From positions 17,989,353 through 18,053,352 of the forward strand of contig CM055105.1 in NCBI GenBank assembly GCA_029204225.1: a DNA stretch of 64,000 nt, in the 5' to 3' direction. The stretch comes from Diphasiastrum complanatum. Its lineage: Eukaryota; Streptophyta; Lycopodiopsida; Lycopodiales; Lycopodiaceae. The notes under the pieces were generated by a model. The model did not search any database and was not told where the DNA came from. It was given only the letters and a program-made list of their open reading frames with translations. Positions 59,238 through 64,000 of the stretch are shown piece by piece. The translations under genes and the position numbers were made by a program. How positions within the stretch are numbered: position 1 is the first letter of the stretch; every line of letters starts with the position of its first letter.

Positions 59238-61140
59238 AATGTTTCCCTTTCTGAAGGACCTTCGTCATGACTAGGGTACTTCTTCTTATTGAGTCTCTTT
59301 GGATTACCCATCTGCCTTCTTTAGCTTTGTCTTTTTCATATTAGACTTGTGACCTTGGCTGTCAATCTTGCTGATGTTGTTGTTGGCAAGCGCAACTGCT
59401 CCAGTGGATCCAAGCAAATCCACTCTCTCTCCCCCCCCAAAAAAAGAAAAAAAATATGTTGGTGGGGATGTTGTTGCTAGTGACTATTCATGCTCAAGAT
59501 TGGTTCGGCGTGTGGAACACGTAGTTGAAACTCGTTGAACATGCGACTTGACTAAAGATTGAGCAAATTTTAACTAAATTTGTTTCAATCTTGCTGTAGT
59601 TGACTTGAAGAGTAATATGGCAATGAGGTGCAGGAATCAACTCTAACTTGTCATGGATTTCTTATAGTTTTCGAAATTCTGAAACTGTTGTACAAGGGAA
59701 TCTGAAGATGGGTAGATGAATGAAAATGTGTTTTGGAGATGCTCTATAGAAGACTCTTGTGCAGTAGCTATTCCTTATGCAAAATCAATCACACAAAATA
59801 GGTGAAGAGAAACAAGGAAATAAACAAACGTTATAGAGAGTGAGAACTATATAGCACTTGTCAAACAAAGCTTGCATTCATCAACATTGATAATGTACCT
59901 TGATAGTTGTAGTATTTCAGTTGTTTTGTAGAGTAATGTGACTTACTCTGACATGCCCTTGTCAAAACAAGACAGGGTTGGTTACACTAAATCTACCATC
60001 AATGATAGTAGATGTTGTAAGATATAGCTTGAGATGCAGGTATGGTTGAGGTACTATGTCCTAAGGACCTCTTTGAACAAGAGATTCAGAACCGAATCTC
60101 TATCTGGATTTCCGAATTCGAGAAATATTCTGTATTGGCACATTGGAAATCTTATCAACATGTGAAAAGACAAATAGATTTGAGGTTGTAGAAGGGGAGA
60201 AAAATTGTCAATTCCCTTTGGAGGTTGCTCTTGATTGGACGTTGTAGCAGATGACGGAATATCGGTTTCACTTTCTTTCGATAAGGACTCATTTCATATT
60301 GTCTTTTTTCAATATGGAGCTGGTGTATTGGATGGTGATGTAAAAGAAGTTTACGAGAAACTTCTCGATTGAGTAGCAGGTTTAACTGTTGGTTGCTATG
60401 GTGCTCCTGTTCTTGTTGTGAAGATCCTATTGTGATTCATAACTGACGTGACGGGCAGGTAGGATCTTAGTTGGTTGTTCTGGACAGTCTTAGAAACTGT
60501 GTTTTCGGATACAGTCGGGACACTCAGCATGGTACTGGGTCTTAACTGGACAATCAACCATGAAGTGGCCGGTTTCACCACAGATGAAACATCTGGTGTG
60601 CAGTGGCCCTTGTATAACGGCATAGCCATCTTGTATGGCTAGTGGTTCTGGACTTGCTGGTGGATATTCATGATAAGGCAAGGAATGTCCAGATGGTGAT
60701 GGGTGTTCTTCATATTGTTGAACTGTATGTGCTTGGATAGGTCGATATGAAGGACAACCATCAATAGGATGCGTAGCCCGGCAGTGTGGGCACCATATTG
60801 TTTTTCATCTATAAGGTACCTGTGCAGGTTTTGGTTGACCAGGCATACTGCTTTGGATAGACTTCAAGATAGTTTGAAACTCATTGGTGAGTTTCTCCAT
60901 CTGTAGTTGATGTTGCTTATTAAACAGCTCCAACTGAGATTTCCAAAGCTGATCTTGAGTATCCTCGATCGGCTTCGACTCATGGGAGGAGAACATGGTG
61001 CTCGTCTTTCCCTGGATTCGTCAACATCTGATCCTTCATCTTCCTCCTTGATGGCATCAGACATAGCTAATTTGAGGCTCATATATTCATCATTTGATTT
61101 AAGCTCGCGTCTAATCCATCTTGGAAGGCCGACTATTCAA
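59238..61140 (-). pseudogene. Element A family, copy B: gag with zinc fingers (minus)
   Basis: The minus strand from about 61080 down reads an acidic/Arg-rich start, a Gln/Lys coiled coil (WKSQLELFNKQHQLQMEKL), a Cys/His stretch (CPHCRATHPIDGCPSY), a Pro/Tyr-rich linker, a perfect CCHC knuckle (CFICGETGHFMVDC, 60550-60591) and a basic Cys tail (PECPDCIRKHSF) ending in PARHVSYESQ. Below about 60400 the block is broken and matches 12717-13900 in direct orientation. This is a retroelement gag of uncertain superfamily, truncated by gypsy gag at 59238. Confidence 0.75.
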
Positions 61141-62450
61141 CCGACCTCTTGCCATACTTCGAATTCTACACCCATTATCATGCTTATCGTCCACACCATC
61201 TACCGTTGTCACCACCACCCTTCCTTCCATCTGTTTGTTTATCATCAGTTTACTGTTCTTCTGAGAAATTTCCAGTTTTTTATAGTCTTACCGAAGCAGC
61301 TGATAGATCATTGCAAGTGTCTTGCGGAGACCAACTACCACCAATATTGGTTGTTCAACCAAAAAAGACCTACAAAAGTAGACAAAACAGCCAGAACAAA
61401 TAAAGAGAAAGATCCAGGAAGTTGAGGAGGAAAGGACAAAACTTAAGCAACAGATGAGTTAGATCAACCTTGATCAAAAGAAACTCTCTAGAACAATGAT
61501 AGTTGAATCCCCTCTTATGAAGCCCAAAGAGATCCAAAAGTAACGGATCAAAAGAAAAAGCTGCAGAAAAGAAAGATGAAGACAACCGTGAACCTGCAAA
61601 ATAAAGCAAGCTCCTCACCCAGCAAGTGGTGGTCAAAGCTCGACATTGCAAGGGTCCAAGACTGCAACTGTAGAACTATCAGCTCCTACACCCTGCCACA
61701 AAACCTTCATCATGTTTCCTTACCGTTACCAAACCGTCCATCCAAAACTGTTCCTACCACCAATTTTTTATGAATCCATCCTCTTGAGACTGATAATCAA
61801 AGTTTGTGCAACCTATAGATCAAAGGTTTTCCTTGAGACTGGAACTTCAACTGAGAGAAGAACCACGGAAACACCCACAGGCAAATGGAGGATACAGACC
61901 TCCCAGAAGATAGAATCTGCCAAGAAACCAAAGATAAAATCGTCAATGGCAGATACAAGTGACAAAACAAAGAGACACATGGAAAGCACTCGAACATGCA
62001 AGTTGTGAAGTTGCTGAGAGCTCTCCACTTTGAGAATGTCAACCACCTATAACAATAAGACATTCTGATCCAATGGCGGCAATTTGTGAAAACAATTTTT
62101 GTGATAAAGACTGGCGACAATAAGCACTTGGTTTTATGCACTTGGTTCTACGCTTTTCCAAGTGACGATCAAAGATGCCAATGCAAAGCGGAGCGACATC
62201 GTCCAATATGAGTTGCAGTGGGTTTTGCAACACATTAGGGGTGGGATGATGTTGGTTGATTCTGACGAATCCCCAAGATACTCGGACAGAGCAACTCAAG
62301 AGCACCTCTCACCTTAGACTGAGGAGGTCTATGAGAAGACGAGACGAATGAAGACTGAGAGCCAAGTATGAGAGCTGAGAAATGCTAGTTAGTAATAACA
62401 AGCAATAATTGTGTAAGCCTCATGGTGAATCCTGGAAGATGGAATGACCA
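61141..62450 (+). pseudogene. Element A family, copy B: inverted second half (plus)
   Basis: This block matches 11386-12700 in the opposite orientation. It carries the same Pro/Ser-rich and Lys/Glu/Gln protein-like segments (LPLSPPPFLPSVCLSS; TEAADRSLQVSCGDQLPP) on the plus strand with stops and shifts. In copy A both halves lie on the same strand; here they point away from each other. Confidence 0.65.
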
Positions 62451-63030
62451 TGTAGGAACTAGTATTTCTAAGCAAATGTAATAAATGCAAGTAGACCCCT
62501 CTTAAAGAAAGTAGAGTGAGCCACCTTTTGATGGTGACCTCTAGTGGAGAGCATTATTCCACTTGTAGTTTGTGAAATGTGGAATTCCACTAGGATGCCA
62601 CCTAAGGAGCTCTCTTGCTTATTTAAGAGAATCCCTCTTTGTGAAGAGGAACTTTTTGCATTGTATCTACTCCATGCTTAATAAGAAGATTTTCCATGAG
62701 TTTGATGCAACACTAAGCTCCTTGATCATGATGGTTTTCTTGAGTGATGCCCCTATGATCATGCCCTTCCATTCATATTGTGTGTGGTTGTGGATTTAGA
62801 GTGGATTAGTTTTCTTGCTTTCCTAGTTGTGGATTAGATTTCATGTTTTCTTGTGGATTAATGTAGGAGCCAGCATTCAAGTAAACTAAATAGGCTAGAA
62901 ATGTGGCATAAATCTTGCATATTCTCTAACATTCTAGTTCTTCATGTTCTTGGGATGTCCAAGAATCAAAAGGCTGGTTAGTTTCTTGATTCTTGGACTT
63001 CTAACATGCTGTAGATTAGTTCTTGTTTTT
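62451..63030 (+). repeat. LTR of element A family, copy B (plus)
   Basis: It starts TGTAGGAACTAG and carries TTGCTTATTTAAGAGAATCC near 62617, and matches 10800-11385 inverted. The similarity weakens beyond about 62870. Confidence 0.7.
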
Positions 63031-63403
63031 TGTTTATCAGTTATGCAAATGTAGCTCAGTTCAGTGTAGTGTAGAATCTGATTTCAATCCGTTTTTTGAG
63101 TAAGTAGCAGTAGAATCTATAGACCGTTCATTTGGGCTGCACTCTGTTCTGTGAAAGAGCATTCTAGGCTTGCATCTTTATGTAGAATGTAAGTGCGTTC
63201 AAGAGTGACGACCCTGAGTAGTCCTCTGACAGGTAGGACAAAGAAATATACTATAGAGTTATTCAGTCCATTTCTGCCTGGCCTGGGCATTGTAGCAAAT
63301 AAGAAACAGTCTAGTAATGCCCAAACGAGCCTGGTAACAAGCAAGAAATAGATCTGTAAACAAGAAGCAGAAAGGTAAACAACAGGTCCTCTGGAGCAGG
63401 GGA
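63031..63403. other. Spacer with weak repeat similarity
   Basis: No coding motif. TGGGCATTGTAGC and TAATGCCCAAACGAG near 63289 and 63316 echo phrases of the 10464/53297 repeat, so this is probably the distal LTR of copy B. Confidence 0.4.
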
Positions 63404-63996
63404 TCTGTCAACAAGGTTCTGACTCATTTTCCGAGTCAGTATCGATTTTGTATTTCTCGATCCTGGAGCTATTTTTGATACATGGATCGGAAATTTCTTC
63501 GATACTTGGATCATAAATTTCTCGAGCTTTCCCTTTGTGGTCGATAAATTGATCTTCCACAAAATTGGCATCTCTCTTGGTGTATGCCTTCTGGGTGTCC
63601 AGATTATGGAGCTTGTATGCCTTGTGATTTGGGGAACAGCCAATGAAAATTTTCATACAAAAACTTGGCTGTAGATTTCACATCAACAACTTTGATAACT
63701 TTGGCTTCAACCCACTTGGTCATATAATCAGTTGGTACGATAATGTATCGGGCCTGAGATCCTTGCGCGGCAGGATGAATAGGACCAACATAATCCAGTC
63801 CCCATTTTTTAAACGGTGCTTGCGATATAACCGGATGCAAGGGTTCATAATTTTGTCGAGTAGGCCGTCGTGCTCGCTGGCAAACATCACATGTTTGAAT
63901 AAATTGTTTTGTGTCCTTATGAAGCGTATGCCACCAACAACCTGATTGCAAAAGTTTGCGAACAGTAATATCTGTAGAAAAATGTCCTCCACCCAT
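63404..63996 (-). pseudogene. Gypsy integrase fused to copia integrase tail
   Basis: From the right edge the minus strand reads a gypsy integrase zinc-binding domain (H-x-C-x2-C type, QTCDVCQRARRPTR) and the start of the core with WGLDYVGPIHP and VPTDYMTKWVEA, up to STAKFLYE at about 63650. There it switches into a copia integrase C-terminal motif (IFIGCSPNHKAYKLHNLDTQ, then TKRDANFVEDQF) that stays open to 63408. The two halves come from different superfamilies. The gypsy part continues beyond the window. Confidence 0.85.
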
Positions 63997-64000
63997 GCCA

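Overview
The window is nuclear DNA of a land plant with a large, repeat-rich genome. Evidence: one host gene with plant-type spliced introns (two of them 3.7-3.9 kb), many decayed Ty1/copia and Ty3/gypsy retrotransposons with initiator-Met tRNA primer sites (TGGTATCAGAGC), miniature LTR elements, foldback elements and long (CT)n/(GA)n runs. A fern or gymnosperm, or another large-genome plant, would fit; the sequence alone does not settle the lineage. There are no bacterial-style operons, no CRISPR array, and I recognised no tRNA or rRNA gene.

Layout. 1-3.8 kb: AT-rich DNA with unassigned ORFs and a three-exon pseudogene (2680-3812). 4.1-5.0 kb: internally deleted copia element (minus). 5.0-9.8 kb: degenerate gypsy element (plus) with primer site, gag, protease, RT and RNase H but no integrase. 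9.8-16.1 kb: LTR pieces and a minus-strand gag-bearing element (copy A) plus the tail of another retroelement. 16.2-23.4 kb: a three-level nest, in which a 5-kb LTR element lacking pol sits in one LTR of a miniature LTR element, which itself sits in a foldback element. 23.4-28.6 kb: copia gag/protease fragments in both orientations. 29.7-30.8 kb: a hairpin and a tandem TRIM array. 33.4-43.7 kb (minus): the only intact-looking host gene, encoding a 390-residue protein with two CCCH zinc fingers of the ZC3H15/DFRP1 family (Arabidopsis C3H11/C3H21 type). Its introns hold two small elements with 8-bp target duplications and a LINE reverse transcriptase fragment. 46-48 kb: a CACTA-like end and a copia fragment. 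49-54.3 kb: nested copia elements (plus). 54.3-59.2 kb: a minus-strand coiled-coil ORF broken only by TAG codons, a minisatellite, and a divergent gypsy gag. 59.2-63.1 kb: a rearranged second copy of element A (copy B). 63.4-64 kb: a gypsy integrase fused to a copia integrase tail.

Functionally, only the ZC3H15-like gene is likely to make a working protein. It is expected to bind and stabilise DRG-family GTPases on ribosomes. The rest records successive insertion, deletion, nesting and C-to-T decay of transposable elements. The best candidates for undescribed biology are the nested foldback/miniature-LTR/pol-less LTR assembly with non-TG..CA termini, the pair of CATA-ended elements in the host introns, the tandem TRIM, and the ORF whose seven premature stops are all TAG.
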